A stretch of DNA of 64,000 nt from Cohnella cholangitidis (GCF_014107495.1 NZ_CP041969.1:1919001-1983000); one strand, 5' to 3'; numbered from the stretch's first letter, positions 44,350-53,765 are shown. Translations and numbers: made by a program. Notes: a model not told the origin generated them from the sequence alone.

Positions 44350-45120
44350 TTAAATTCCAACGGTGCTGTAGCCGTTATCGACGTGAAGCACTTCGCCCGT
44401 AATGCCGCGAGCCCATGGACTCATCAAGAACAAAGCGGTATCGCCGACATCGGAAGCTTCCGTGTTGCGGCGAAGCGGAGCTTTCTCCTCTACTTGCTTC
44501 AGAATGGTGTTAAAGCCTGCGATTCCTTTCGCGGCCAGCGTGCGGATCGGACCGGCGGAAATCGCGTTAACGCGAATGTCTTGCGGTCCCAAATCGCTTG
44601 CGAGATACCGAACCGATGCTTCCAGCGCCGCTTTGGCAACGCCCATTACGTTATAGTTAGGAAGCGAACGCTCCGCTCCTAGATAAGTCAAAGTGACGAT
44701 GCTGCCGCCCTCGGTCATTAACGGGTGAAGCCTTTGCGCGACGGCGGTCAGCGAATAAACGCTAACGTCGTGCGCCAACGCGAACCCCGGACGGGACGTA
44801 TCCACGTACAAGCCGTCCAGCTCTTCGGATTTGGCAAAGGCGATGCAATGCGCAAGACCGTGAAGCACGCCTACTTCTTCCTTCAAGCGTGCCGCCAACG
44901 TCTCGATATCCTCATCGGACGACACGTTGCACTGCAAGGTCAGAGAACCTTCGATCGTGTTCGCCAGCTTCTTAACGCGTTCTTCAACCCGTTCGTTCTC
45001 GTATGTAAACACTAGACGCGCTCCTTGGGAGGCAAGCGATTGAGCGATGGCCCAGGCGATGCTGCGTTCGTTGGCAACCCCCATGACCACGATGTTCTTT
45101 CCTTTCAACAATCCGTTCAT
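44350..45120 (-). CDS. fabI: Enoyl-[acyl-carrier-protein] reductase (NADH)
   Basis: A 256-residue SDR that performs the last reduction of fatty-acid elongation. GLLKGKNIVVMGVANERSIA is the diagnostic FabI cofactor loop; the catalytic Tyr-X6-Lys is YNVMGVAK; FALAHDVSVYSLTAVAQRLH lies at the substrate helix. It is the usual triclosan-sensitive class rather than FabL or FabK. The frame is open further upstream, but conservation and GGGGGAT place the start at the ATG at 45120. It stands as a single gene. Confidence 0.96.
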   Translation of the reverse strand: MNGLLKGKNIVVMGVANERSIAWAIAQSLASQGARLVFTYENERVEERVKKLANTIEGSLTLQCNVSSDEDIETLAARLKEEVGVLHGLAHCIAFAKSEELDGLYVDTSRPGFALAHDVSVYSLTAVAQRLHPLMTEGGSIVTLTYLGAERSLPNYNVMGVAKAALEASVRYLASDLGPQDIRVNAISAGPIRTLAAKGIAGFNTILKQVEEKAPLRRNTEASDVGDTALFLMSPWARGITGEVLHVDNGYSTVGI

Positions 45121-45264
45121 TACGTGGAAATCCCCCTCGTCACAAGTAAGGCTGCACCCGTGCCTCCAATAGCTGACACAACACCCTTCTTTGTCCAACG
45201 TAACGCATTTCCATAGCGATTGCAACAGTCAAATCGCTAGATGGTTAGCGGCTTGGAGGCGCTG

Positions 45265-46275
45265 TCACGAGAGCAGCTCCAAGCTGCCTCCGTCAATGAC
45301 CCGAACAGCCTCCCCGGAAGCCTCCAATTCCCGGAAATCTTCCATCAGCTTCAGCAAAGCCCCGTCCTTCATCTTGGCCTCGATCATCACGTCTATTGCC
45401 TGGGTTGATCCCGCGATATTGGCTAGAAATTCAAACAAGGGCTGCAGCTCGATATAATCGGCGTGTCCCCGCGGGTCGGCGTCGCTCTTCGGACTTGAGA
45501 CGTGAATTTTGGGAGGAAGCGCCAACGGGGTGCCGGTATGCCGGACGTTCCAATCGAAGCGCTCCCACGTAGCAAGTATTCTTGGCCACAACTCCTCCAT
45601 CCGCTCGTTCCCGGGATTGACGGCGTGATGATGAATGTCCAGCACCATGGGAACCCCGACTTCTTCCGCGATGCTAAGCGTCTCGGCGGCCGTGAACGTT
45701 TTATCGTCGTTTTCCAAAGTGATTCTCTTGCCGATGCGCGGTTCGATCGCCTTGAATTGCTCGACGAACCTTTTTCCCGACGTTTCCTTGTCGCCGTAGC
45801 TTCCCCCGACATGGATATTATTCAACGCCCGCTCGTCCAAGCCCATCGCTTCCAACATGCGAACGTGATAATTCAGATCGGTTACCGAATTACGGAACAC
45901 TTCCGGCCGCGGCGTGCTTAGCACGGTAAAATGGTCCGGATGAAAAGAAACGCGCATGTCGTGCTCGCGTATAAAAACCCCGACTTCGGCAAATGCGTTC
46001 GCCAAAGCGGGGTATGGATCCCAATCCTGCAATTGCTCGTGCGTGGCGAGCGGAATCAGCTTGGAGGTCATACGGTAAACTTGAATGCCCAAATAGCGGT
46101 TGTGCTTCAACAGCCTAAGCGTGTTATGCAAATTTTGTTCCGCGATGCGCTCCAGGCGGCGCAATCCCGCTTCGCGGTCGGACAGCTTCGAGAAGCTGGC
46201 CATCGTCATCGTCTTCGACGGAGAGGAGTCCTCCAGCTCGACCGACATGGCAACGTATCCGAATCGTACGATCAT
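45265..46275 (-). CDS. uvsE: UV damage endonuclease UvsE/UVDE
   Basis: A 336-residue TIM-barrel endonuclease that nicks DNA 5' of UV photoproducts in an alternative excision repair route. IVRFGYVAMSVEL opens the barrel; RVSFHPDHFTVLSTPRPEVF, LNNIHVGGSYGDKE, ITLENDDKTFTAAETLSIAE, VLDIHHHAVNP and DVMIEAKMKD give the His, Glu and Asp metal ligands (three-metal site). The family is common in spore formers. The ATG at 46275 follows GGGAGG. It precedes fabI on the same strand, but with 144 bases between them they may be separate. Confidence 0.95.
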   Translation of the reverse strand: MIVRFGYVAMSVELEDSSPSKTMTMASFSKLSDREAGLRRLERIAEQNLHNTLRLLKHNRYLGIQVYRMTSKLIPLATHEQLQDWDPYPALANAFAEVGVFIREHDMRVSFHPDHFTVLSTPRPEVFRNSVTDLNYHVRMLEAMGLDERALNNIHVGGSYGDKETSGKRFVEQFKAIEPRIGKRITLENDDKTFTAAETLSIAEEVGVPMVLDIHHHAVNPGNERMEELWPRILATWERFDWNVRHTGTPLALPPKIHVSSPKSDADPRGHADYIELQPLFEFLANIAGSTQAIDVMIEAKMKDGALLKLMEDFRELEASGEAVRVIDGGSLELLS

Positions 46276-46311
46276 GATGTTGGAGCCTCCCGTACATTGA
46301 ATATACGGATA

Positions 46312-46629
46312 CTAGGATTGCTCTCCGAAGAACATTTCATGTGCGAGCGAAGTTTGAACGCGCGCCTCCTCTCCCGTCAACCTGCGTACGAGCTCCATCT
46401 CCACCTGAGTCACTTCTTCTCCTTGGAAATTGATTTCCGCGATGGAGGCTACGATCCGTACGATCGCTACGGCTTGGTTATCCGGCGTATAAGCGATAAC
46501 CTTCTGGCCGGTGGGGAATACGCGAAACTGTTTTTTGACCATTTTACCGCGGCCGTATTCCAGCAACTCGTACAGCTCCTGTTCCGACTTGAATTTGCAG
46601 ACCGAATTGAATTCCGTTTGAAATCCCAT
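46312..46629 (-). CDS. Conserved small protein, possibly DUF2584 family
   Basis: A 105-residue soluble protein, MGFQTEFNSVCKFKSEQELY...RVFPTGQKVIAYTPDNQAVA...GEEVTQVEMELVRRLTGEE. The pattern of a beta-rich core with a conserved FPTGQKVIAYT strand looks like a conserved Paenibacillus/Bacillus small protein I associate tentatively with DUF2584; I cannot confirm that. No function is known. The ATG at 46629 follows GGGAGGAACAAAAAT. It sits 36 bases upstream of uvsE and may share its transcript. Confidence 0.75.
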   Translation of the reverse strand: MGFQTEFNSVCKFKSEQELYELLEYGRGKMVKKQFRVFPTGQKVIAYTPDNQAVAIVRIVASIAEINFQGEEVTQVEMELVRRLTGEEARVQTSLAHEMFFGEQS

Positions 46630-46732
46630 ATTTTTGTTCCTCCCGTCTTTTATCTAAAGGTTTCTCGTGTAATTGCTTAACATTCTGGCATTAATTATAC
46701 CCTTCATGCGGCTCTTAGGAAAAGGATTTAAG

Positions 46733-47071
46733 TTACCCACAATTGTACCGGGTTAGATGATGGCGCAGACGATTTGCGGACATTTCCACATGTGCACAGC
46801 TCGCGGGAACGAGCTTCATTCACAGCCTGGTTTTCCGCAATTTGTGCATAGTTTGCTCATGACTATCCATTTGATGGAGAATATCTTCAAAAAATGCTTA
46901 CCAAGATATTTCCGAACCCTTGTAGTCCAACCAGTTATCCGCAAACGTGCGTGAATTGTGCATTAGTTGGGCGTAACTTGGGGATTATGCGGATAAATAT
47001 TCATTTGATGGATTTGTTGTCCACATGTGCGTAACTGTCACTCTAGTTGAATTGCAATCGGGTTTTCCACA
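46733..47071. other. Cluster of DnaA-box-like sequences
   Basis: Within 340 bases of non-coding DNA, five nine-mers differ from TTATCCACA by one base: TTACCCACA (46733-46741), TTATCCGCA (46935-46943), TTATCCGCA on the minus strand (46988-46996), TTGTCCACA (47017-47025) and TTTTCCACA (47063-47071). Two more differ at two positions (46782-46790, 46831-46839). Several lie beside CATGTGC or GTGCGTGA. No dnaA, dnaN or AT-rich unwinding region is nearby, so this is a possible DnaA-binding or titration cluster rather than a demonstrated origin. No gene is seen in 46630-47187. Confidence 0.55.
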
Positions 47072-47187
47072 GCCAGTGACAAACAAGACCCTCTGGGTTA
47101 TGATTCACTTAACGCGCGTGAAGCACACCGCCTTTGTCCCAATTTGGGATCGGGGCGGTTATTTTTTTGTCCAAGGGAGAGGGTAAC

Positions 47188-47838
47188 GTGAATCGATTCG
47201 AGACGGAATATCGCATTTGGTTAGACAAGCACATCGCCCAGAGCAGCGGAGAACGGCATCGTAGATTGAAAGCGCGCCATGGTTTTGGAGAAAAACTTCT
47301 ACTAGAGCAAGCCTGGTGGCCCGTTGTCCAAAGTCTCGAGAATCTGCACCCGGAATATGAATTCGTCGATCCGGAAGGCAATTATTATTTTATGGATTTT
47401 GCTTATGTTCGCATGCCCGCGCCTATTTGCCTGGAGTCAGACAGCTTTGGCTCCCATGCCCGAGATGCCGACCGAGACAAATTCTCCCGCGGGTTGGATC
47501 GCCAGAACGAGATCGTATTGGCGGATTGGCGCATTTTGCGTTTCTCGATCGACAAACTAAAGGAAAACCCGCTAGCATGCCAAAAACAAATCCGCAGGAT
47601 GCTGGAAAATTGGTACGGCGAAGACCATTCGAATATACAACGCTTGTCTCTCTATCAACGGGAAATCGTCCGTCTCGCCACCCGTTCGCCCGCTCCGATC
47701 ACGGTTTCCATGGTTTGTGAATGTTTGGGCCGGAATGAGAAGCTCGCGAGGGAGCAACTCCAGTTGCTCGTCCAAAAAGGAATTCTAGAAACAGCAGCAG
47801 GGGAAAAGAGAATTCGCAGTTACCGCCTACGTAGATAA
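47188..47838 (+). CDS. PD-(D/E)XK-like nuclease with C-terminal winged helix
   Basis: About 216 residues. Residues ~55-130 read YEFVDPEGNYYFMDFAYVRM, PICLESDSFGSHARDADRDK and NEIVLADWRILRFSIDKLKE, the layout of DUF559/Vsr-like nucleases: an Asp in a beta strand, Glu-X-Asp in the next, then a His/Arg-Asp-Arg helix and a final WRILRFS strand. Residues ~150-216 (SLYQREIVRLATRSPAPITV ... ARE..LQLLVQKGILETAAG) look like a winged-helix DNA reader. Start GTG at 47188 follows GGGAGAGGG. Its location between a DnaA-box-like cluster and a palindrome array is intriguing but not evidence of role. Confidence 0.72.
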   Translation: MNRFETEYRIWLDKHIAQSSGERHRRLKARHGFGEKLLLEQAWWPVVQSLENLHPEYEFVDPEGNYYFMDFAYVRMPAPICLESDSFGSHARDADRDKFSRGLDRQNEIVLADWRILRFSIDKLKENPLACQKQIRRMLENWYGEDHSNIQRLSLYQREIVRLATRSPAPITVSMVCECLGRNEKLAREQLQLLVQKGILETAAGEKRIRSYRLRR

Positions 47839-48314
47839 CGGTGCTCAGGCCCGCTATTCCGACGTAATGCCCGTTCCTGCGGAAAATAACAGTGCTCAGC
47901 CCGCTATTCCGGCGCACTGTCCGGTTCTGCGGAAATAACGGTGCTCAGGCCCGCTATTCCGACGTAATGCCCGTTCCTGCGGGAATAACGGTGCTCAGAT
48001 CCACTATTCCAGCGCAGTAACCGGTTTTGCTGGAAATAACGGACTTGAGCACCGTATTCCGGCGCACTGTCCGGTTCTGCGGAAAATAACAGTGCTCAGG
48101 CCCGCTATTCCGGTGCACTGTCCGGTTCTGCGGGAAATAACGGTGCTCAGGCCCGCTATTCCGACGTAATGCCCGTTCCTGCGGGAATAACGGTGCTCAG
48201 ATCCACTATTCCAGCGCAGTAACCGGTTTTGCTGGAAATAACGGACTTGAGCACCGTTAGATTCCGAAAATGTTGGCTTAAACACGAAATAACGGAGCTC
48301 AGCTCCGTTATTTT
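47835..48314. repeat. Tandem palindrome array C (about 51-bp period)
   Basis: ATAAC begins units at 47835, 47886, 47935, 47985, 48036, 48086, 48137, 48187, 48238 and 48289: spacing is 49-51 bases. Units begin ATAACGGTGCTCAG or ATAACAGTGCTCAG and fall into types, such as CCGCTATTCCGACGTAATGC, GGCGCACTGTCCGGTTCTGC and AGCGCAGTAACCGGTTTTGC. A two-unit segment recurs about 200 bases apart (47985-48050 and 48187-48252). The final unit is a perfect palindrome, arms AATAACGGAGC and GCTCCGTTATT around TCA, which probably terminates ddl. The array starts within the last codon of the plus-strand nuclease gene. Confidence 0.92.
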
Positions 48315-48342
48315 CGGCGTATTTCTCGTCCAGAATCCTAAG

Positions 48343-49494
48343 TTACTCCCCGCCGCCGTAATCGATCGATTGGCGTTCCTCGTGGCGCTCCAACGCGAGT
48401 TGGATAAGCGTATCCAATAGCTCGCGATACGAAACCCCCGATTCCTTCCACATCAGCGGATACATGCTAAACGGCGTGAAGCCCGGCAGCGTGTTCACCT
48501 CGTTGATGAACAACGCCCCATCGCTACGGCGAAGGAAGAAGTCCGCGCGGCATAGCCCCGATCCGTCAATGGAGCGGAAAGCTTTAACCGCCATCGATCG
48601 CACCGATTCCGCCACTTCCGGCGACACTTCCGCCGGGATGACCATTACCGATTTGCCGTCGATATATTTAGCCTTATAATCGTAAAATTCGTTAGAGCTG
48701 CAAATTTCGCCGGGCACGGAAGCGCGCGGATCGTCGTTGCCGAGCACGCTTACCTCGATCTCTCGGGCATCGACGAACTCTTCGACGATTACCTTGCGAT
48801 CATAACGCAACGCTTCCTCGATCGCGGCTTCCAATTCCGCGCGGTTGCGGGCTTTGGATACGCCTACGCTGGAACCCAGATTCGCCGGTTTCACGAAGCA
48901 AGGATACCCAAGCTCCTCTATGTTGAGCAAGACTTGCTCGCGATTCTTTTTCCAATCAAAACGGATGAAATGACGATAGCCTACCTGAGGCAAACCTGCC
49001 TGCGCGAACATCGTCTTCATCGCGACCTTGTCCATTCCGACGGAGGAAGCCAGCACTCCCGCCCCCACGTAAGGCAGCCCGGCCATCTCGAACAACCCTT
49101 GAATCGTGCCATCCTCTCCGAACGTTCCATGGAGCAGCGGCAACATGACGTCGATCGCTTTGCCGTCGTTTGCCGACGTTCCTTCGGCGAGCACGCTTTC
49201 CGACATCCCTTGCAATACCGGCAGCAGCGCGTTTCCGGTTACAGGGCCAGATCCAGACACCTCACCTCCGGCTTCCTCCGCGGAAGGAGTAAATTGCAGC
49301 TCCGCCACCGCCGAAGGAGGCGCGCTCAACAAGGAACCGGATCTCCATAACCCTTTAGGCGTAATATAAAAAGGAATAAGTTCATATCGATCGTAGTCAA
49401 AAGCCTTCAACACGGCCAACGCCGTCTGCAGCGATACCTGATGCTCGCCCGAACGCCCGCCGTATACGAGTCCGACTCGTATTTTATTACCCAT
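48343..49494 (-). CDS. ddl: D-alanine--D-alanine ligase
   Basis: A 383-residue ATP-grasp enzyme that makes the D-Ala-D-Ala dipeptide for peptidoglycan. KIRVGLVYGGRSGEHQVSL opens the N-domain, LHGTFGEDGTIQGLFEMAGL carries the active-site Glu, GYPCFVKPANLGSSVGVSK the ATP site, and NEFYDYKAKY the omega loop. The Tyr in EFYDY is typical of true D-Ala-D-Ala ligases rather than D-Ala-D-Lac (vancomycin resistance) ligases. The ~25-residue acidic insertion near residue 75-90 is longer than in Bacillus Ddl. It is convergent with the nuclease gene, with array C between. Confidence 0.95.
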   Translation of the reverse strand: MGNKIRVGLVYGGRSGEHQVSLQTALAVLKAFDYDRYELIPFYITPKGLWRSGSLLSAPPSAVAELQFTPSAEEAGGEVSGSGPVTGNALLPVLQGMSESVLAEGTSANDGKAIDVMLPLLHGTFGEDGTIQGLFEMAGLPYVGAGVLASSVGMDKVAMKTMFAQAGLPQVGYRHFIRFDWKKNREQVLLNIEELGYPCFVKPANLGSSVGVSKARNRAELEAAIEEALRYDRKVIVEEFVDAREIEVSVLGNDDPRASVPGEICSSNEFYDYKAKYIDGKSVMVIPAEVSPEVAESVRSMAVKAFRSIDGSGLCRADFFLRRSDGALFINEVNTLPGFTPFSMYPLMWKESGVSYRELLDTLIQLALERHEERQSIDYGGGE

Positions 49495-49582
49495 AACGTC
49501 ATTTACCTCCGGCTTAGTCTGACATTACCGCCAACGGCATTCCGCTCCGGCGGAATGAACCGTCACGCAATCTCATGTAGGA

Positions 49583-50668
49583 TCAAAATTCATCGGCGAT
49601 GCGGTAAAAGTGATACCGGGTGTTCTCCGTCCATGCATACGAATCTTTGTAATCCCAATACCGGTGGCGGCTGCTAACCGTATTCGCGTTAACGAGCGGC
49701 ATGCCTCCGGGCGTAAATCCGGTTACGATCGTATTATGGCCAACGCGACCGGTGCCTTCCCAGTCATAGCAGATGACGTCCCCGAGCTTCAACGCCTCCG
49801 GTCCGGAGACGGCTACCGCCCGTAACCCCCAGGCGCGCGGATTTCCCAAATAATGCTTTAAGCTATTGGCTACCGCCCAACTATAGCTCCACATTTCTTC
49901 TTTGTTAGAGTAGCCCTTATACCACCAGCCCGATGGCCTTCTCCCAGTATAATTCATAGGCGCTCCCCCTGCAAAGAGACATTGGGATACATAATTCGTA
50001 CAGTTGACCTCGAAGTTCTCGTATGCCGCATTCGGCTCGTTCCACCATCTCTCGGCATAAGCAACGGCGGATTCCCGCGAGTACGGGACGCTTCTGCCTG
50101 ATACGGCAATACCGTAACCGTATTCGTTATCCCGCGAAGAACCCGCGTATACCCTGGATTTAAAACCGTATAAGGCTTGCGGATTCATATAGGGAGCGGG
50201 CGTGGTTGCAACGTTTTTTCTGTCGCCTTCCCATTGATCGTGAACGTCGTCTTCCTCCTGCACAAAAACTTCCGCCGACCGTTCCGTTGCCAATGGTTTA
50301 ATGCTGATCACTCTCCAGTGATTACCCGCGCGTACGAAACGAAGCCGCTCCTTCTCCACCCTCTCCTCCGTCCAAGGTTCGTTTCGCTGCTCCATCGCCC
50401 GCACGAGATGGATCGATATATCCGCGAAGACCTCGCCCCGACTAACTTGACGACGGTCAATTCGAGCGCGCATTTCGCTTCGTACGGGCTTGATTGCCCA
50501 TAGCGATTCCCTATTGGATGCCAGTCGCAATCGCCTAGCCAACCGCTCGCGATGCTCCCGATCGGGAATATCGCGAAGCTTGCGCGCATCCGTATGCAAT
50601 GCCGCTTCATTAATAGTGCTCACGTATCCGAACAAGGCTTGTTTCCATTCATTATCTTCGCTAGGCAT
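49583..50668 (-). CDS. Amidase-domain (Amidase_6-like) protein
   Basis: A 361-residue protein. The last ~160 residues match the putative cysteine amidase domain PF12671: YSRESAVAYAERWWNEPNAA, NCTNYVSQCLFAGGAPMNYT (the catalytic-Cys motif), WSYSWAVANSLKHYLGN, KLGDVICYDWEG and VGHNTIVTGF (likely His). The N-terminal ~170 residues are charged and helical. Unlike many homologues, no signal peptide is visible, which suggests a cytoplasmic or spore location, or a start not found. ATG at 50668 has GGGAGGGATACTCG upstream. The next gene is divergent aconitase. Confidence 0.85.
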   Translation of the reverse strand: MPSEDNEWKQALFGYVSTINEAALHTDARKLRDIPDREHRERLARRLRLASNRESLWAIKPVRSEMRARIDRRQVSRGEVFADISIHLVRAMEQRNEPWTEERVEKERLRFVRAGNHWRVISIKPLATERSAEVFVQEEDDVHDQWEGDRKNVATTPAPYMNPQALYGFKSRVYAGSSRDNEYGYGIAVSGRSVPYSRESAVAYAERWWNEPNAAYENFEVNCTNYVSQCLFAGGAPMNYTGRRPSGWWYKGYSNKEEMWSYSWAVANSLKHYLGNPRAWGLRAVAVSGPEALKLGDVICYDWEGTGRVGHNTIVTGFTPGGMPLVNANTVSSRHRYWDYKDSYAWTENTRYHFYRIADEF

Positions 50669-50876
50669 CGAGTATCCCTCCCGTTACGGCTCACGATCAG
50701 TCGAACCCAGATTACGCCACTTCATCCTATGATCGAATTTCTCATTCCATGCCTTACGATTGCCAACGATATGAAAACCCGAGCAACGGATGAAAACCTA
50801 GGGTAATGCGGCATTCTAATGGAATGAAATTTGCGCGTTTAGCCATGAAATAGGCGTTGTTCCCCCTCAAAACCGC

Positions 50877-50905
50877 TTTACGGAGAAGAAACAACAGGGT
50901 ATACT
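50877..50905 (+). promoter_or_regulatory. Probable sigma-A promoter of the aconitase gene
   Basis: TTTACG (50877-50882), a 17-base spacer and TATACT (50900-50905), followed by the inverted TTATGGCATAA, which could bind a CcpC-like repressor. Both are tentative. The rest of 50669-51042 shows no gene. Confidence 0.55.
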
Positions 50906-51042
50906 TATGGCATAAAGTATTTTTGAAATCGTGTTTCACAGGGTGAAACCGACTTGGAGGATGTTCTTCGGATCCTGAATCCCAAGTACGCTTCAACAAA
51001 AATACGAATGAGAAAAGGATACGAATCTAGGAGGCTACACAC

Positions 51043-53751
51043 TTGTCCAAATTACCTTATCAAGTACAGGAACAACTGCAGTCATCAGGTCAATCGTACC
51101 GTTACTACCGCTTGCAAGCGTTGGAAGAGCAAGGCTTAGGCCCGGTTTCCAAGCTTCCGTTCTCCATTAAAGTGTTGCTCGAGGCTGCCATCCGCCAATT
51201 CGACGGACGCGGCATCACGGAAGAGCACGTTAAACAATTGGCCACTTGGACTCAAGGCCGCGAAGACAAAGAAATCCCGTTCATCCCTGCCCGTATCGTT
51301 CTTCAAGATTTCACGGGCGTTCCCGTTGTCGTCGACTTGGCGGCTATGCGCGAAACGGTTAAACAAGCCGGCGGCGATCCGAAGCAGATCAACCCGCTCG
51401 TTCCCGTGGATCTCGTTATCGACCACTCCGTCATGGTTGACGCATTCGGCTCCCCTGACGCTCTGCAATACAACATGGACGTGGAATTCGAGCGCAACGA
51501 AGAACGTTACCGTTTCCTTCGCTGGGCGCAAACGGCATTCAACAACTTCCGTGCCGTTCCTCCGGCAACCGGTATCGTTCACCAAGTTAACTTGGAATAC
51601 TTGGCATCCGTTGCCGCTACCAAAACCAAAGACGGCGTAACCGAAGTTTACCCGGACTCCCTCGTCGGTACGGATTCCCACACGACGATGATCAACGGAC
51701 TCGGCGTTGTCGGCTGGGGCGTAGGCGGTATCGAAGCCGAAGCCGGTATGCTTGGCCAACCGCTATACTTCGTTATGCCTGAAGTCGTCGGATTCAAATT
51801 AACGGGCAAACTGGCTGAAGGCGCTACGGCGACCGACCTTGCTTTGACCGTTACCCAAATCCTTCGTAAAAAAGGCGTTGTCGGCAAATTCGTGGAATTT
51901 TTCGGTTCCGGATTGTCCAACATCAGCCTTGCAGATCGCGCGACTGTAGCGAACATGGCTCCTGAATACGGCGCGACAATCGGTTTCTTCCCGGTTGACG
52001 GCGAAACGTTGAACTACCTGAGACTGACTGGCCGCGAAGAAAGCCAAATCGATCTCGTTGAAGCCTACTACAAAGCGCAAGGCATGTTCCGTACGGACGA
52101 AACTCCGGATCCCGTCTTCACCGAAGTAATGGAACTCGACTTGTCCACCATCGTTCCTAGCTTGGCAGGCCCTAAGCGTCCTCAAGACCGCGTAGAGCTG
52201 ACGGCTATGAAACAATCGTTCAACGAAAGCATTCGCACGCCGATCGAGAAAGGCGGCTTCGGCTTAACCGATGCCCAAATCGAGCAAACGGCTGACGTTA
52301 AACATCCGAACGGCGCGCAAAGCAAGCTCGGTACGGGCGCGGTCGTCATCGCCGCTATCACAAGCTGTACGAACACCTCTAACCCAAGCGTTATGATCGG
52401 CGCCGGACTCGTTGCCAAAAAAGCCGTAGAACGCGGATTGAAAAAACCGGCATACGTCAAAAGCTCCCTGACTCCGGGATCTCTCGTCGTAACCGACTAC
52501 TTGAATAACGCGGGTCTCCTGCCTTACCTTGAGAAGCTTGGCTTCTACGTAGCGGGTTACGGTTGCGCGACTTGTATCGGTAACTCCGGTCCGTTGCCGG
52601 ACGAAGTCAGCGCCGCGATCGCGGATAACGATCTGGCCGTTGCTGCCGTTCTGTCCGGTAACCGTAACTTCGAAGGCCGCGTACACGCACAGGTTAAAGC
52701 GAACTACTTGGCATCTCCGCCGCTTGTCGTCGCTTACGCTCTGGCCGGAACGGTCAATATCGACCTGACGAACGATCCGATCGGATACGATGCCGACAAC
52801 CAGCCGGTATACTTGAAAGACATCTGGCCGACCAACGAAGAAATTCAACAAGCGGTTGCCGCTTCGCTTACTCCGGCTATGTTCCGCGCCAAATACGAGA
52901 ACGTATTTACGCAGAACGAGCAATGGAACAAAATCCCTGTACCGGAAGGCGAGTTGTACGAGTGGGACGACAAGTCCACTTATATCGCGAACCCGCCGTT
53001 CTTCAAGGACCTTGCTCCGGAAGCAGGCGACATTGCCGACATCAAGAGCGCTCGCGTGCTCGCGCTTATGGGCGATTCCGTTACGACGGACCACATCTCC
53101 CCTGCCGGTAACATTAAAGCCGACAGCCCGGCCGGTAAATACCTGCTTGAGCACGGCGTGAAAAAAGAAGATTTCAACTCTTACGGTTCCCGTCGCGGAC
53201 ACCACGAAGTCATGATGAGAGGCACGTTCGCCAATATCCGTATTCGTAACCAAGTGGCTCCGGGAACGGAAGGCGGCGTTACCACTTACCTGCCTACAGA
53301 AGAAGTGATGTCCATCTACGACGCTTCGATGAAATATCAAGACAGCAACACGAATTTGATCGTTATCGCCGGTAAAGAATACGGTACGGGAAGCTCCCGC
53401 GACTGGGCGGCCAAAGGTACGTTCTTGCTGGGCGTCAAAGCGGTCATCGCGGAAAGCTTCGAGCGGATTCACCGTTCCAACCTCGTCGGCATGGGCGTGC
53501 TTCCACTGCAATTCCCTGCGGGCCAAAGCTGGAAAACGCTAGGCATTACCGGCCGCGAAACGTTCGAAATCAGCGGACTGTCCAACGACGTAACGCCTGG
53601 ACAATCGGTTAACGTAACCGTTAAACGCGAAGACGGCACGACTTTCGATTTCCAAGCGATCGCCCGTCTCGACTCCATGGTCGACGTTGACTACTATCGC
53701 AACAGCGGTATTCTGCAAACCGTTCTTCGTCAAATGATCGCGGCTCAATAA
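51043..53751 (+). CDS. acnA: Aconitate hydratase A
   Basis: A 902-residue 4Fe-4S enzyme of the TCA cycle that interconverts citrate and isocitrate; the Bacillus homologue (CitB) also binds RNA when the cluster is lost. Cluster cysteines appear in [17 protein letters not shown] and in [17 protein letters not shown]. Substrate residues are in [35 protein letters not shown] and [10 protein letters not shown]. Start is TTG at 51043 behind a strong TAGGAGG. Codon use is biased to few codons (GGC, GTT, CTT, GAA), more so than in its neighbours, consistent with high expression. It ends at a strong terminator. Confidence 0.97.
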   Translation: MSKLPYQVQEQLQSSGQSYRYYRLQALEEQGLGPVSKLPFSIKVLLEAAIRQFDGRGITEEHVKQLATWTQGREDKEIPFIPARIVLQDFTGVPVVVDLAAMRETVKQAGGDPKQINPLVPVDLVIDHSVMVDAFGSPDALQYNMDVEFERNEERYRFLRWAQTAFNNFRAVPPATGIVHQVNLEYLASVAATKTKDGVTEVYPDSLVGTDSHTTMINGLGVVGWGVGGIEAEAGMLGQPLYFVMPEVVGFKLTGKLAEGATATDLALTVTQILRKKGVVGKFVEFFGSGLSNISLADRATVANMAPEYGATIGFFPVDGETLNYLRLTGREESQIDLVEAYYKAQGMFRTDETPDPVFTEVMELDLSTIVPSLAGPKRPQDRVELTAMKQSFNESIRTPIEKGGFGLTDAQIEQTADVKHPNGAQSKLGTGAVVIAAITSCTNTSNPSVMIGAGLVAKKAVERGLKKPAYVKSSLTPGSLVVTDYLNNAGLLPYLEKLGFYVAGYGCATCIGNSGPLPDEVSAAIADNDLAVAAVLSGNRNFEGRVHAQVKANYLASPPLVVAYALAGTVNIDLTNDPIGYDADNQPVYLKDIWPTNEEIQQAVAASLTPAMFRAKYENVFTQNEQWNKIPVPEGELYEWDDKSTYIANPPFFKDLAPEAGDIADIKSARVLALMGDSVTTDHISPAGNIKADSPAGKYLLEHGVKKEDFNSYGSRRGHHEVMMRGTFANIRIRNQVAPGTEGGVTTYLPTEEVMSIYDASMKYQDSNTNLIVIAGKEYGTGSSRDWAAKGTFLLGVKAVIAESFERIHRSNLVGMGVLPLQFPAGQSWKTLGITGRETFEISGLSNDVTPGQSVNVTVKREDGTTFDFQAIARLDSMVDVDYYRNSGILQTVLRQMIAAQ

Positions 53752-53765
53752 GTTGCGATTGCTCC

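Noticed and set aside
46733..47071. Chromosomal replication origin
   Set aside because: No dnaA, dnaN, rpmH or gidA nearby and no obvious AT-rich unwinding block; only the box cluster is seen.
4191..48314. Arrays A, B and C as CRISPR arrays
   Set aside because: The whole ~51-bp unit repeats, so there are no unique spacers, and no cas genes are in the window.
48343..49494. Vancomycin-resistance-type ligase
   Set aside because: The omega-loop EFYDYKAKY sequence is that of D-Ala-D-Ala ligases, and no vanH/vanX genes are adjacent; the VanZ-like gene at 36589 is far away and in a polysaccharide operon.
52264..53526. A 420-codon open frame antisense to aconitase
   Set aside because: The plus-strand gene is unmistakable aconitase; strong codon bias there leaves the opposite strand open. 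The peptide has no family features.
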